This document shows positions 16,810 to 24,497 of a stretch of 64,000 bases of DNA, in pieces. The translations under genes were made by a program, and so were the position numbers. The stretch is from Desulfurobacteriaceae bacterium. GTDB lineage: Bacteria > Aquificota > Aquificia > Desulfurobacteriales > Desulfurobacteriaceae. Within the stretch, counting starts at the first letter, position 1. Each line of letters opens with the position of its first letter. Under the pieces are notes generated by a model. It ran no database searches and was not told where the DNA came from. It saw only the letters and a program-made list of their open reading frames with translations. The stretch is from assembly GCA_027068415.1 (NCBI GenBank), contig JAMOTD010000009.1:1-64000 (forward strand), read 5' to 3'.

Positions 16810-17855
16810 GGAGAGAGAGAGTAAAAGAGCTTGTTGATTTAATCCACTCCCTTGCCCCGAAAGAGAGAAAAGTCAAGATAATGAACGTCTGCGGCTCCCA
16901 CGAGCACACGATAACCTACTCAGGCCTTCGCTCGTTGATGCCCGAAACCGTTGAGCTCGTTCCCGGCCCGGGGTGCCCCGTCTGCGTCTGCTCCGAAAGC
17001 GACGTCATAAATGCCATAAACCTCTCAAAGAGGGATGATGTAATCCTTGCAACCTACGGCGATATGCTGAGAGTCCCCACGAAAATCGGCTCAATCAGAA
17101 GTAACGGCGGAAACTACAAGATGGTCTCCGCTCCCCACGAGGTTTTAAAAATTGCCCGCGGGAACCCCGATAAAAAGGTGGTCTTCTTCTCAATAGGCTT
17201 TGAAACCACAACCGCCCCGACAGCCGCACTCCTTGAGATGGGTGTTCCCGAGAATCTCTTTATCCTTACCTCTCAGAAACTGACTCCCGAAATAATGGAG
17301 GTTCTCGTTAAAGACTCCGAGGTCGGCGTTGACGCCTTCGTTGCCCCCGGCCACGTCTCTGCGATAGTCGGCTCAAACGCCTGGAGGGTTTTCCCCGAAA
17401 AGTACGGAATACCTACGGTCGTTGCCGGTTTTGAGCCCGAAAACCTACTCCTTGCGATAGTAAAAATCCTCTACCAGCTAAAAGAGGGCAGGGCCGAGCT
17501 TGAGAACGTTTACAGGGGAGTAGTGCGCCCCGAGGGGAATAGGAGAGCTCAGGAGCTTATGTACAAATACTTTGAAAAGGCCGACGTTAACTGGAAAGGA
17601 ATAGGTCTGATACCCAAGTCGGGGCTGGAGCTCCGCCCCGAATACTCCCACCTTAACGCTAAAGTTGTCTTTAACCTCCCCGAGATAAAAGAGGAAAAAA
17701 TTCCGGGGTGCATCTGCGACAAGGTCGTCCTCGGAAAGGCCTACCCTACCGACTGCAAACTCTTTGGAACTGCCTGCACCCCGAGAAACCCTAAAGGCCC
17801 CTGCATGGTCTCCTTAGAGGGCGCCTGCAACATCTGGTACCGCTTCGGCAATTAA
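16806..17855 (+). CDS. hypD: Hydrogenase maturation protein HypD
   Basis: The 349-residue Fe-S protein contains MNVCGSHEHTITYSGLRSLMP, the essential GPGCPVCVC motif and GFETTTAPTA. The C-terminal cluster Cys are in GCICDKV, DCKLFGTACTP and GPCMVS. HypD holds the Fe(CN)2CO moiety and, with HypC and HypE, delivers it to the [NiFe] hydrogenase large subunit. Its presence implies that the organism makes such a hydrogenase. Confidence 0.97.
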   Translation: MRRERVKELVDLIHSLAPKERKVKIMNVCGSHEHTITYSGLRSLMPETVELVPGPGCPVCVCSESDVINAINLSKRDDVILATYGDMLRVPTKIGSIRSNGGNYKMVSAPHEVLKIARGNPDKKVVFFSIGFETTTAPTAALLEMGVPENLFILTSQKLTPEIMEVLVKDSEVGVDAFVAPGHVSAIVGSNAWRVFPEKYGIPTVVAGFEPENLLLAIVKILYQLKEGRAELENVYRGVVRPEGNRRAQELMYKYFEKADVNWKGIGLIPKSGLELRPEYSHLNAKVVFNLPEIKEEKIPGCICDKVVLGKAYPTDCKLFGTACTPRNPKGPCMVSLEGACNIWYRFGN

Positions 17856-17859
17856 GATT

Positions 17860-18078
17860 TTATACCGATGAGATTTTTACCTTAAGGCAGTTCCATCTAT
17901 ATCCACAATTATTGCATTTGCATCTGGTACTTTTGGTTTCCATCTTAAATCCAAAGTCTTTGTCTTCGCTGACAGAAAAAGAACCACACTTGGGACATCG
18001 AAGCCCAATAAAGCTTAGTGCATTTTGCATAATACTATTAGCTAATTTTATAAAGGGATTTTCCTCTTCTTTACCCAT
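17860..18078 (-). CDS. Small zinc-ribbon protein of an AT-rich cassette
   Basis: The 72-residue protein has two Cys pairs, RCPKCGSF and CKCNNCGYRW, spaced as in a zinc ribbon, after an amphipathic N-terminal helix (PFIKLANSIMQNALSFIGL). It has a strong ribosome site (AAAGGAGG) and lies 13 bases after the upstream 38-residue gene. It is the last member of a four-gene minus-strand cassette with AT-rich codon use unlike the flanking hyp and regulator genes. Function unknown. Confidence 0.65.
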   Translation of the reverse strand: MGKEEENPFIKLANSIMQNALSFIGLRCPKCGSFSVSEDKDFGFKMETKSTRCKCNNCGYRWNCLKVKISSV

Positions 18079-18091
18079 AACTCTACCTCCT

Positions 18092-18208
18092 TTAGTTCTT
18101 CTTGGTTATTTTGAGGATTTGTTTTAAGGCCTTTAGGATTGCCTCTACAAGCATATTACTTGGCTTTGTAGGTTTAGGATAGGGAGATTTTGGTCCTTTA
18201 ATTGACAT
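18092..18208 (-). CDS. 38-residue basic peptide of the AT-rich cassette
   Basis: A short frame from ATG 18208 to TAA 18092 is preceded by GGAGGAAAA and followed 13 bases later by the next gene's own ribosome site. The sequence starts MSIKGPKSPYPKPTKPSN, then a short amphipathic helix rich in Lys, Ile and Leu. I do not recognise it. Good spacing on both sides and shared base composition support it as a real small gene. Confidence 0.5.
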   Translation of the reverse strand: MSIKGPKSPYPKPTKPSNMLVEAILKALKQILKITKKN

Positions 18209-18254
18209 TTTTCCTCCTTTATGGTTGGGTTTTGCCAATTTAGTCCGTTAATTG

Positions 18255-19031
18255 CTAGTAAAGATGTCCAGTTTCTTTTAAAATTTGTCTATACTTTTCT
18301 CTTTCTCTTTTAATGGCGTTTTGCATGCTTCTACCAAGTTCTCCTATAGCATAGTAGTTGATTCCTGCAGATACGATTCCTCCTACAATAGGAACTATTC
18401 TAAGAATTGTTTTTGAGATTGTTTTCTTAGTTAGCTTGACCCCCAGAATTTTTGCTATCTGTTTTGCTAACTGAGTAATTACTTTATCGCTTATTTTTTT
18501 CCTTAAAATTTCTTTAGCTTCTTTTTGGGCTATCTGCTTTGCAACCTCTCTGATTGCTAGGGATATTCCTCCAACACCGCTTCCTAGTGCAATTATTTTA
18601 AGTATATCTTCTCTTATTGTGTACATATAGTCTTCTGATGAAAGAGTAGCTATTTCCTCTTTTGGTACGAGGGGAGAGGGGAGGACTCCATATAGGTATC
18701 CAAGTTCTTGAGCTAATCTATATAGTACTCTAACATATTCTTCTATATCCAAAACCATTGTTGCTATTCCTACTGGGCCTCCAACTCCACCGGTCATTCC
18801 TATCATAGCTAAATGTTTCTGAGCTCCGTCAATGTAGTGTTGAGCTAAGTCATCTATTATTCCTTCGTGGATTCCGTATGTATCTATTGAGTGGGATACT
18901 AAGCTCTTGGCCGCTCTACTCAGTTTTCCCCAAACTTCAAATGGTTCTACTTGATATAGAGGAAGTTTATAAGCATTTAAGAGTCCGTCTTCAATTACTT
19001 TTATAACAACATTAGCGTTTTCTGTGGGCAT
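18255..19031 (-). CDS. EcsC-like protein
   Basis: The 258-residue protein resembles the EcsC family. It has the glycine-rich stretch MIGMTGGVGGPVGIATMVLD followed by a long helix, then a C-terminal segment (RIVPIVGGIVSAGINYYAIG) before a charged tail. The Bacillus EcsC acts with an ABC transporter, but the biochemical role of the family is unknown. No transporter gene is beside it. AT-rich codons mark it as part of an acquired cassette. One GAGCTC site is present, against many in native genes of this length. Confidence 0.6.
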   Translation of the reverse strand: MPTENANVVIKVIEDGLLNAYKLPLYQVEPFEVWGKLSRAAKSLVSHSIDTYGIHEGIIDDLAQHYIDGAQKHLAMIGMTGGVGGPVGIATMVLDIEEYVRVLYRLAQELGYLYGVLPSPLVPKEEIATLSSEDYMYTIREDILKIIALGSGVGGISLAIREVAKQIAQKEAKEILRKKISDKVITQLAKQIAKILGVKLTKKTISKTILRIVPIVGGIVSAGINYYAIGELGRSMQNAIKREREKYRQILKETGHLY

Positions 19032-19085
19032 TTCCCCTCCAACTGTTCGGTATTTCCTCGTAATCCAAATTCACGTTGTCGAAAA

Positions 19086-19274
19086 TTAAAACTTCCTTTT
19101 AAGGTCATCAAACATTGAGTCTATTTTTGAGTGGTATTCTTTTGCTTTTTCTGGATCAAGCTCTTCAAGGCTGTTGAATAATCCATTAGTTTTCTCTCTT
19201 ACTTTTGCGTCTAAGAGGCTTTTCATAAAAATTTTCCCGGCTTCAGCTAAAATCGGTAGAATTTCCTTTAGCAT
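19086..19274 (-). CDS. 62-residue protein, first gene of the AT-rich cassette
   Basis: It starts at ATG 19274 with an upstream GGGAGGAT. The protein is helical and charged (MLKEILPILAEAGKIFMKSL...DDLKRKF), with no Cys or membrane span. It stands 54 bases before the EcsC-like gene on the same strand. The function is unknown. Small size and a partner position ahead of a membrane-associated protein would fit a regulator or an antitoxin-like partner, but there is no direct evidence. Confidence 0.55.
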   Translation of the reverse strand: MLKEILPILAEAGKIFMKSLLDAKVREKTNGLFNSLEELDPEKAKEYHSKIDSMFDDLKRKF

Positions 19275-19320
19275 TTTATCCTCCCTGGTTTAGTTTCTCT
19301 TTTACAAAGATTACTTCTTT

Positions 19321-19343
19321 AATGACCCATATCCTGGGTCATT
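19321..19343. promoter_or_regulatory. Perfect 9-bp inverted repeat between divergent units
   Basis: AATGACCCA-tatcc-TGGGTCATT lies between the divergent AT-rich cassette and the response-regulator gene. It could be an operator for either side. As there is no T-run after it, it is a weaker terminator candidate. Confidence 0.45.
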
Positions 19344-19426
19344 AGGAGGCAAAATTCAGCAGGGGTGTGCTGGTTTATAGATTAGGATATTGGATTAGTT
19401 TGTCCCTTTATAATTTGGAGGGTATT

Positions 19427-20746
19427 TTGGAGAAATGCAGGGTTTTACTTGTTGAGGACGACCGGACTCAGAGGGAGCTCCTTACCGAACTTTTAGAAGA
19501 GGAGGGCTTTTCGGTCACTTCGGCCTCAAGCGGTGAAAGGGCCCTTGACCTCTTCAGGAAGGAGCACTACGACGCAGTTATTACCGATGTTCGCCTTCCC
19601 GGTATGAGCGGTTTGGAGCTCCTACAGAAGTTAAAAGAGCTTGAGCCCGCTGTTGAAATAATAGTGATAACTGCTTTCAGCAGCGTTGATGATGCTGTAA
19701 AGGCTATAAAAATGGGGGCTTTTCACTACGTAACAAAGCCCTTTGAGCCCGAAGTTCTGGTTAACCTGCTCAGGAAGGCCTGCAAGCTGAGACTCCTCTC
19801 TAAACCTTCAAGGGAGTGTTGCGGTCTGGTTTACTCCTCAAAGGTTATGGAGAATTTGATTAATCAGGCCTCACTCTTTGCCCGCTCCGATGCTCCCGTT
19901 TTAATAACCGGTGAAAGCGGTAGCGGTAAGGAGCTCCTTGCCCGGTTTATCCACAGGGAGAGCGGTAGAAAGGGGGAGTTTGTTGCGGTTAACTGCGGAG
20001 CTCTCCCCAAGGAGCTCTTTGAGGCCGAGCTCTTCGGCTACGAGAAGGGAGCCTTCACCGGAGCAACCTCTTCCAAAAAGGGGCTTGTTGAGGAGGCCGA
20101 AGGGGGAACTCTCTTCCTTGACGAAATCGGCGAGCTCCCCTTAGAGCTCCAGCCTAAACTCCTGCGTTTCCTTCAGGAGGGAGAGTTCAGAAGGGTGGGG
20201 AGCACCAAGCTCAGAAAGGCCGACGTTCGGATTGTAGCCGCAACAAACAGAAACTTAAAGAGAATGGTTGAAGAGGGCAAGTTCAGAGAAGACCTGTACT
20301 ACCGGCTGAGCGTTTTAACTCTTAATATACCGCCCCTCAGAGAGAGGCCTGAGGACATTCCCGTTTTGATTGAGCACTTCTTAAGGAAGTACTCCGAAAA
20401 GTACTCAAAAGAGGTTAAAATAACCCCCGAAGCCCTTGAGCTTCTTTTGTCTTACTCCTATCCCGGAAATGTCAGGGAGCTTGAAAATCTGATTCACCGT
20501 TTAGTTATCCTTTCAAGGGGAGAGGTTGATAGAGCTCTCCTTACCTCCCTTATGAACCTGCCTTCCCCTTCGACTTCCTTTACTCCCGACCTTTCAAAGC
20601 CTTTGCCTAAGGTAATTGAGGAGGTTGAGCGGGCAATGATAGAGGAGGCCTTAAGGAGGGCCAACTTTGTCCAAACGAGGGCTGCAAGGCTTTTGGGAAT
20701 AGACGAAAAATCTCTGAGGTATAAGAGGAAGAAGTATGGAATTTAG
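19427..20746 (+). CDS. NtrC-family sigma-54 response regulator
   Basis: The start is taken as TTG 19427, just after GGAGGG, because the receiver domain begins immediately (CRVLLVEDD). The product (439 residues) has a receiver with phospho-acceptor Asp54 (VITDVRLPGMSG). The AAA+ domain shows Walker A GESGSGKELL, the sigma-54 contact loop GAFTGA and LFLDEIGELP. The C-terminal Fis-type helix-turn-helix is TRAARLLGIDEKSLRYKRKK. It therefore activates sigma-54 promoters when phosphorylated. The kinase gene overlaps its end by 11 bases. The adjacent -24/-12 promoter at 21962 is the obvious target. Confidence 0.95.
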   Translation: MEKCRVLLVEDDRTQRELLTELLEEEGFSVTSASSGERALDLFRKEHYDAVITDVRLPGMSGLELLQKLKELEPAVEIIVITAFSSVDDAVKAIKMGAFHYVTKPFEPEVLVNLLRKACKLRLLSKPSRECCGLVYSSKVMENLINQASLFARSDAPVLITGESGSGKELLARFIHRESGRKGEFVAVNCGALPKELFEAELFGYEKGAFTGATSSKKGLVEEAEGGTLFLDEIGELPLELQPKLLRFLQEGEFRRVGSTKLRKADVRIVAATNRNLKRMVEEGKFREDLYYRLSVLTLNIPPLRERPEDIPVLIEHFLRKYSEKYSKEVKITPEALELLLSYSYPGNVRELENLIHRLVILSRGEVDRALLTSLMNLPSPSTSFTPDLSKPLPKVIEEVERAMIEEALRRANFVQTRAARLLGIDEKSLRYKRKKYGI

Positions 20747-21902
20747 GGAGCTCCTCTTTAGGAAACTATCACTTTTTGCCCTGCCTTTAACTCTCCTTTT
20801 TACCGTTATGCTCCTAAACTTCTACTTCCTTCGGAGTGAGCTTGAGGACTTCTACTCCCTCGTTATAAAAGAGGAAATAACAAAAGTTCGCTCTGTCGTT
20901 GAGGGAACCCTTTCTGCAGGCGGAGACCCCGTTGACGCTATCAGCTATTATATAGAGCATTCAAAACTACTTGAAGGAGCTACTTTCTACATCGGAGGGA
21001 GGGAGGTTATAGTTCCCGGCTCCGATATATCCGACTCTTACTATCAAGTTGTCTTGGAACTTAAACCCTTTAGGTTCAAACTCTACATTGATACTTCCTA
21101 CCTGAAGAAGCTCAACCGACACATAGAGATAATTTTCCTTTCCCTTCTCTTTTTCACTCTCCTCTTTTTGCTCTTTCTCCTCTACTGGCTCAGGGAGTAC
21201 TACAACGAGAAGATAGAGCGCGAAAAGGAGAGACAGGAGAAGGAGAGGATTAAGAGTATTAACCTCGTAATTCACTCAATCCTCCACGAGGTAAAGAATA
21301 GACTTAACGTTTTAAACCTTTTACTCCACAGGTTTGAAAAAAGCGGTGATAACAAGTACCTTGAGATGCTCAGGGGAGAGCTCCGCTCCTTAAACCGCTA
21401 CGTTGAAGAGACGGCCGACTTGAGGAGACCGGTTTCTCTTGATATTACCGAGTTTTCGGTCGGAGCTCTCTTCAGCGAGCTGAAACTCAGAGTGAAGCCC
21501 CTTGCTGATAAGGGAAAAGTTAAACTCCTTTTTGACTATCGGAACTGCCCCTTGAAAGCTGACTACGAAAGGCTCCTCTCTGCTTTAACCGACCTTGTAA
21601 AAAACGCCATTGAGGCCCTTGAAGGTAAGGATAAAAAGGTTGTGAGGATAGAGGGACGGGGGGACGGGAAGTTTTACACCTTTAGGGTTCTTGACAGCGG
21701 AGGAGAACTACCGAAAGGGGAGCTCTTTAAACCTTTTAAGACCTCAAAGGATAAAGGTTTCGGTTTGGGGCTCTTTAACGTAAAGAGGGTAGCTCTGGCC
21801 CACGGGGGAGAAGTAAGAGCCTTCACACAGGATGGCTGGACAGTTTTTGAGCTGAAAATTCCTGTCGACCGCTCGGAAATTTCCCCGAAAGAAGGAGAGT
21901 AG
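20736..21902 (+). CDS. Membrane sensor histidine kinase
   Basis: The 388-residue kinase has two membrane segments, about 13-32 and 132-151. They enclose a periplasmic sensor of about 100 residues, and a short coiled linker follows. Phospho-acceptor His184 is in ILHEVKNRLNVL, the N box is DLVKNAIEAL and the G box FGLGLFNVKRV. It is the partner of the overlapping NtrC-type regulator. The sensor domain matches nothing I recognise, so the signal is unknown. An envelope or periplasmic signal fits the envelope-directed operon downstream. Confidence 0.92.
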   Translation: MEFRELLFRKLSLFALPLTLLFTVMLLNFYFLRSELEDFYSLVIKEEITKVRSVVEGTLSAGGDPVDAISYYIEHSKLLEGATFYIGGREVIVPGSDISDSYYQVVLELKPFRFKLYIDTSYLKKLNRHIEIIFLSLLFFTLLFLLFLLYWLREYYNEKIEREKERQEKERIKSINLVIHSILHEVKNRLNVLNLLLHRFEKSGDNKYLEMLRGELRSLNRYVEETADLRRPVSLDITEFSVGALFSELKLRVKPLADKGKVKLLFDYRNCPLKADYERLLSALTDLVKNAIEALEGKDKKVVRIEGRGDGKFYTFRVLDSGGELPKGELFKPFKTSKDKGFGLGLFNVKRVALAHGGEVRAFTQDGWTVFELKIPVDRSEISPKEGE

Positions 21903-21919
21903 ATTCGGAAATTTTTCCG
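21874..21919 (+). promoter_or_regulatory. Two palindromic candidate activator sites upstream of the sigma-54 promoter
   Basis: Site 1 (21874-21887) reads CGGAAATTTCCCCG and contains the perfect palindrome GGAAATTTCC. Site 2 (21906-21919) reads CGGAAATTTTTCCG with 6-bp arms. Their starts are 32 bp apart, about three helical turns. They lie about 70-115 bp upstream of the expected transcription start, where NtrC-type activators bind. Site 1 is inside the end of the kinase gene. Binding is inferred. Confidence 0.6.
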
Positions 21920-21960
21920 TCCTGTTCTCTCCGGTTTCCCTCTCTTTAGGCGTCCTAAAA

Positions 21961-21977
21961 TTGGCACTCCGCTTGCT
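21961..21977 (+). promoter_or_regulatory. Sigma-54 (-24/-12) promoter
   Basis: TTGGCAC-TCCGC-TTGCT matches the sigma-54 consensus at every fixed position. The GG (21963-21964) and GC (21975-21976) dinucleotides have the required spacing of 12. Transcription should begin near 21987, about 22 bases before the first start codon at 22009. It directly follows genes for a GAFTGA-type activator and its kinase. Confidence 0.85.
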
Positions 21978-22008
21978 AATAATACCCGATGTAATGGTTG
22001 AGGTAATT

Positions 22009-22425
22009 ATGAGAAAAATTCTTTTAATAGCTTTTGTTGCAGCATTGACGGGGTTTTTGCCGCAGACGGTAGTTGCTCAAACTCAGGGGGCGAAGATTTA
22101 CGGAGCTTGTTTGGTGCAACCCCTTCCTGATGAACCCTTCTCTAAACATGTGCGTTATCAACCTCAGCACGTTTCCTCTGAGGAATTTAACTCCGTTCTC
22201 TCGGTTAAACATGAAGCCGGTTGTACCTATCTTGGCTCTCACTTTCTTGAGGGAAAAGTTCTAAAGGTTTCTCATAAGCCAGGATTTAGACGCAAGAACG
22301 TAACAAGGTTATTGCCCTTACTGGAATATAAGGGTGTAAACGGCTATGTGGCCTGCAAGTTGATTGATGAAACTGCCGAAAAAACCTACGACTTCTCTAA
22401 GTGGCGCAAGTGGTGCAGGAGGTAG
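22009..22425 (+). CDS. Secreted four-cysteine protein, first gene of the sigma-54 operon
   Basis: The start is ATG 22009. Upstream in-frame codons overlap the promoter and the expected transcript start. The product (138 residues) has a signal peptide (MRKILLIAFVAALTGFLPQT, cleavage near VVAQ), then a compact domain with four Cys: YGACLV, EAGCTY, YVACKL and the C-terminal KWCRR. The motifs GSHFLEGKVLKVS and LLEYKGVNGYVACKLID are unfamiliar. The paired Cys suggest disulfides or metal binding in the periplasm. It is two bases from the next gene. Function unknown. It may be an envelope partner or a substrate of the enzymes that follow. Confidence 0.75.
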   Translation: MRKILLIAFVAALTGFLPQTVVAQTQGAKIYGACLVQPLPDEPFSKHVRYQPQHVSSEEFNSVLSVKHEAGCTYLGSHFLEGKVLKVSHKPGFRRKNVTRLLPLLEYKGVNGYVACKLIDETAEKTYDFSKWRKWCRR

Positions 22426-22427
22426 AG

Positions 22428-23252
22428 ATGCTAAGAAAATTTGTCAGCCTGATGCTCTTTTACTCCCTTCTGGTGATGCTTATCAGCGGTGTGGTTCTCT
22501 TCATAATGCCCCACGGAAGGGTAGCCTACTGGACGGGCTGGACTTTCTTAGGCCTTGATAAAGACCAGTGGGATAATCTCCACATTGTCTTCGGTTTTCT
22601 CATGCTCTTTTTCGGCTTCTGGCACCTCCTCTTAAACTGGAGGGCTATCGTAAACTACTTCAAAACTAAAAATTTCCTCGTTTCAACTCTTTTAACCATT
22701 ATCGTTGCCGTCGGGGCTGTTGCAAACTTACCTCCGTTTAAGAACTTCATTGACTTCGGTGAAAAGATTAAGAACAGCTGGCCTAAACCCGCAACCATGC
22801 CTCCCGCTCCACACGCCGAGCTCTTTCCCCTCTCTAAAGTTGCCCGGATGTTAGGCCTTGAGCCCCGGCAGGCCGTTGAAGTTCTCAGGAGCAGGGGCAT
22901 TAAAGTTCCTTCACCAAATACCACTTTAAAAGAGATTGCAAACCTTAACGGTACTACTCCCGCAAGGGTTTACGAGATTCTCCTTCAGACGTCTCCGAAG
23001 AAAAACTCTTCCGGAATTACTCAGTTCCAACCGGGCTCTGGTATGGGCAGGCTTACTTTAAAGGAGGTCTGCACTCAGCTGAGGATTCCTCTTAACGTTT
23101 GTCTTGAAAGGCTTAGGAAGAGGGGAATTAAGGCAGCTCCCGATTCTCAGCTCAGAGAGATTGCCTTTAGAAACGGACTCTATCCCTATCAGTTAATTGA
23201 AATCTTATTAGGAGGTAAAAATGGGGAAACTTCAGAAGCTGGCCATGAGTGA
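22428..23252 (+). CDS. DUF4405 membrane protein with duplicated C-terminal module
   Basis: The start is ATG 22428 behind GGAGGTAGAG. The 274-residue protein has three membrane segments (about 5-27, 51-70 and 83-101), with His29, His52 and His66 in the PHGR...LHIVFGF...WHLLLNW pattern of DUF4405, a family thought to bind haem b. After a linker come two copies of a module of about 54 residues, at 134-187 and 208-262. Both contain L..V...L......EVLR.RGIK or a close variant, followed by L.EIA..NG..P....EILL. The duplication is unusual for this family. A redox or anchoring role at the inner membrane is inferred. Confidence 0.75.
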   Translation: MLRKFVSLMLFYSLLVMLISGVVLFIMPHGRVAYWTGWTFLGLDKDQWDNLHIVFGFLMLFFGFWHLLLNWRAIVNYFKTKNFLVSTLLTIIVAVGAVANLPPFKNFIDFGEKIKNSWPKPATMPPAPHAELFPLSKVARMLGLEPRQAVEVLRSRGIKVPSPNTTLKEIANLNGTTPARVYEILLQTSPKKNSSGITQFQPGSGMGRLTLKEVCTQLRIPLNVCLERLRKRGIKAAPDSQLREIAFRNGLYPYQLIEILLGGKNGETSEAGHE

Positions 23253-23475
23253 TGAAGGCTTCATCTTTGACCCGGAAACGGGAAGTAGCTTCACTGTTAA
23301 CCAGACCGGTCTCTTTATCCTGAAGCTCCTTAAGGAGGGTAAAAGTCAGGAGGAGGTTGTTGAGGCTTTAACAGAGGAGTTTGACGTGAGCCGTGAGGAG
23401 GCCGCCAGAGACCTGATTGACTTCCTTGAGCAGCTAAGGCTCAACGGCCTTTTAAGGGAGGAGAAAAGTGTATAA
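23221..23475 (+). CDS. PqqD-like RiPP recognition element protein
   Basis: The 84-residue protein fits the PqqD fold family: FIFDPETGSSFTVNQTGLFI, then LLKEGKSQEEVVEALTEEFD and the helix ARDLIDFLEQLRLNGLL. PqqD-type proteins bind the leader part of a ribosomal peptide or protein substrate and present it to modifying enzymes. It has AGGAGG upstream, starts inside the end of the DUF4405 gene and overlaps the ATP-grasp gene by eight bases. A fitting leader-like sequence is encoded at the N-terminus of the decarboxylase two genes later. Confidence 0.85.
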   Translation: MGKLQKLAMSDEGFIFDPETGSSFTVNQTGLFILKLLKEGKSQEEVVEALTEEFDVSREEAARDLIDFLEQLRLNGLLREEKSV

Positions 23476-24496
23476 GGTAGCCGTTTCGGGAATAAATGCC
23501 GTTGATAACCCCGGCCCCGGCGTCGGCATTGCAAAGAGTTTAAAGGAGGGAGATAAGGAGCTCCGAGTCTTCGGCCTTGCCTACGACGCCATGGAGCCGG
23601 GAATCTACATGGACTGGCTGATAGACAGGAGTTTCATAATGCCCTACCCCAGTGAGGGGGAGGAGCTCTTCTTAAACCGGCTCCTCTACATTAAGGAGAA
23701 GTACGGCCTTGATGCGGTAATTCCCGCCCTTGACGCAGAGCTCCCCCTCTTCATAAAAGGCGCCCAGTACCTTAAAAACCTCGGGATAAAAACCTTCCTC
23801 CCGACTCAGGAGCAGTTTAACTTAAGGGCTAAAGATAAACTCCCCGAAGTTGCCGAGAGAATAGGGGTTAAAGTTCCCAGGACAGTTGTCGTTACCTCCT
23901 ACGAGGAGCTCAGTAAAGCCGTCTCCGAGCTCGGCTTCCCCGTTATGATTAAGGGCATCTTCTACAAGGCCTACAAAGTCCAGAATATGGCTCAGGCCAC
24001 CGCCTACTTTAACTCAATAGTCAGTGAGTGGGGCTATCCGATAATCGTTCAGGAGGTGGTCTCTGGTGAGGAGATGAACGTTGTAGGGGTCGGAGACGGT
24101 GAAGGAGGGCACTTCGGCCTTGTGGGAATAAAGAAGCTCTGGATAACCAGCCTCGGGAAAATCTGGACAGGAGTAACCGTAAAGAACGAAAAACTCCTTG
24201 AGGCCGTAGAGGGTTTTGTTTCTGTTTACTCTTGGAGGGGAGCCTTTGAGTTTGAGTGTATAGCTACCGATAGCGACGTCTACCTGATTGAGATTAATCC
24301 CCGATTTCCCGCGTGGGTTTACTTCTCAACGGGAGTCGGCGTAAATCTTCCCTACAGGCTCCTTCAGGCGGCTTTGGGAGTGGAACCAGAAAGGAGCTGG
24401 GATTACGAGGCCGGAAAGCTCTACGTCCGCTACACCGACGATCTCGTTACCGACATGGGTAGATTTCAGAAAATCGTTACTTCCGGGGAGGTGTAG
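23468..24496 (+). CDS. ATP-grasp ligase
   Basis: The 342-residue protein has an N-terminal pre-ATP-grasp domain (VAVSGINAVDNPGPGVGIAKSL). The ATP-grasp core includes FPVMIKGIFYKAYKV, IIVQEVVSGEEMNVVGVG and the metal/catalytic strand FECIATDSDVYLIEINPRFPAW. These enzymes join a carboxylate to an amine through an acyl phosphate. The closest look-alikes are carbamoyl-phosphate-synthase-type and peptide ligases. Start is GTG 23468, overlapping the PqqD-like gene. Together with a decarboxylase, which would create an amine, amide-bond formation on a peptide is a reasonable inference. Confidence 0.88.
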   Translation: MYKVAVSGINAVDNPGPGVGIAKSLKEGDKELRVFGLAYDAMEPGIYMDWLIDRSFIMPYPSEGEELFLNRLLYIKEKYGLDAVIPALDAELPLFIKGAQYLKNLGIKTFLPTQEQFNLRAKDKLPEVAERIGVKVPRTVVVTSYEELSKAVSELGFPVMIKGIFYKAYKVQNMAQATAYFNSIVSEWGYPIIVQEVVSGEEMNVVGVGDGEGGHFGLVGIKKLWITSLGKIWTGVTVKNEKLLEAVEGFVSVYSWRGAFEFECIATDSDVYLIEINPRFPAWVYFSTGVGVNLPYRLLQAALGVEPERSWDYEAGKLYVRYTDDLVTDMGRFQKIVTSGEV

Positions 24497-24497
24497 A

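Noticed and set aside
23221-24496. Classical lasso-peptide or PQQ biosynthesis cluster
   Set aside because: No asparagine-synthetase-like cyclase, no transglutaminase-like B2 protease, no PqqA/PqqE/PqqC. Only the RRE-type protein and a leader-like motif are shared.
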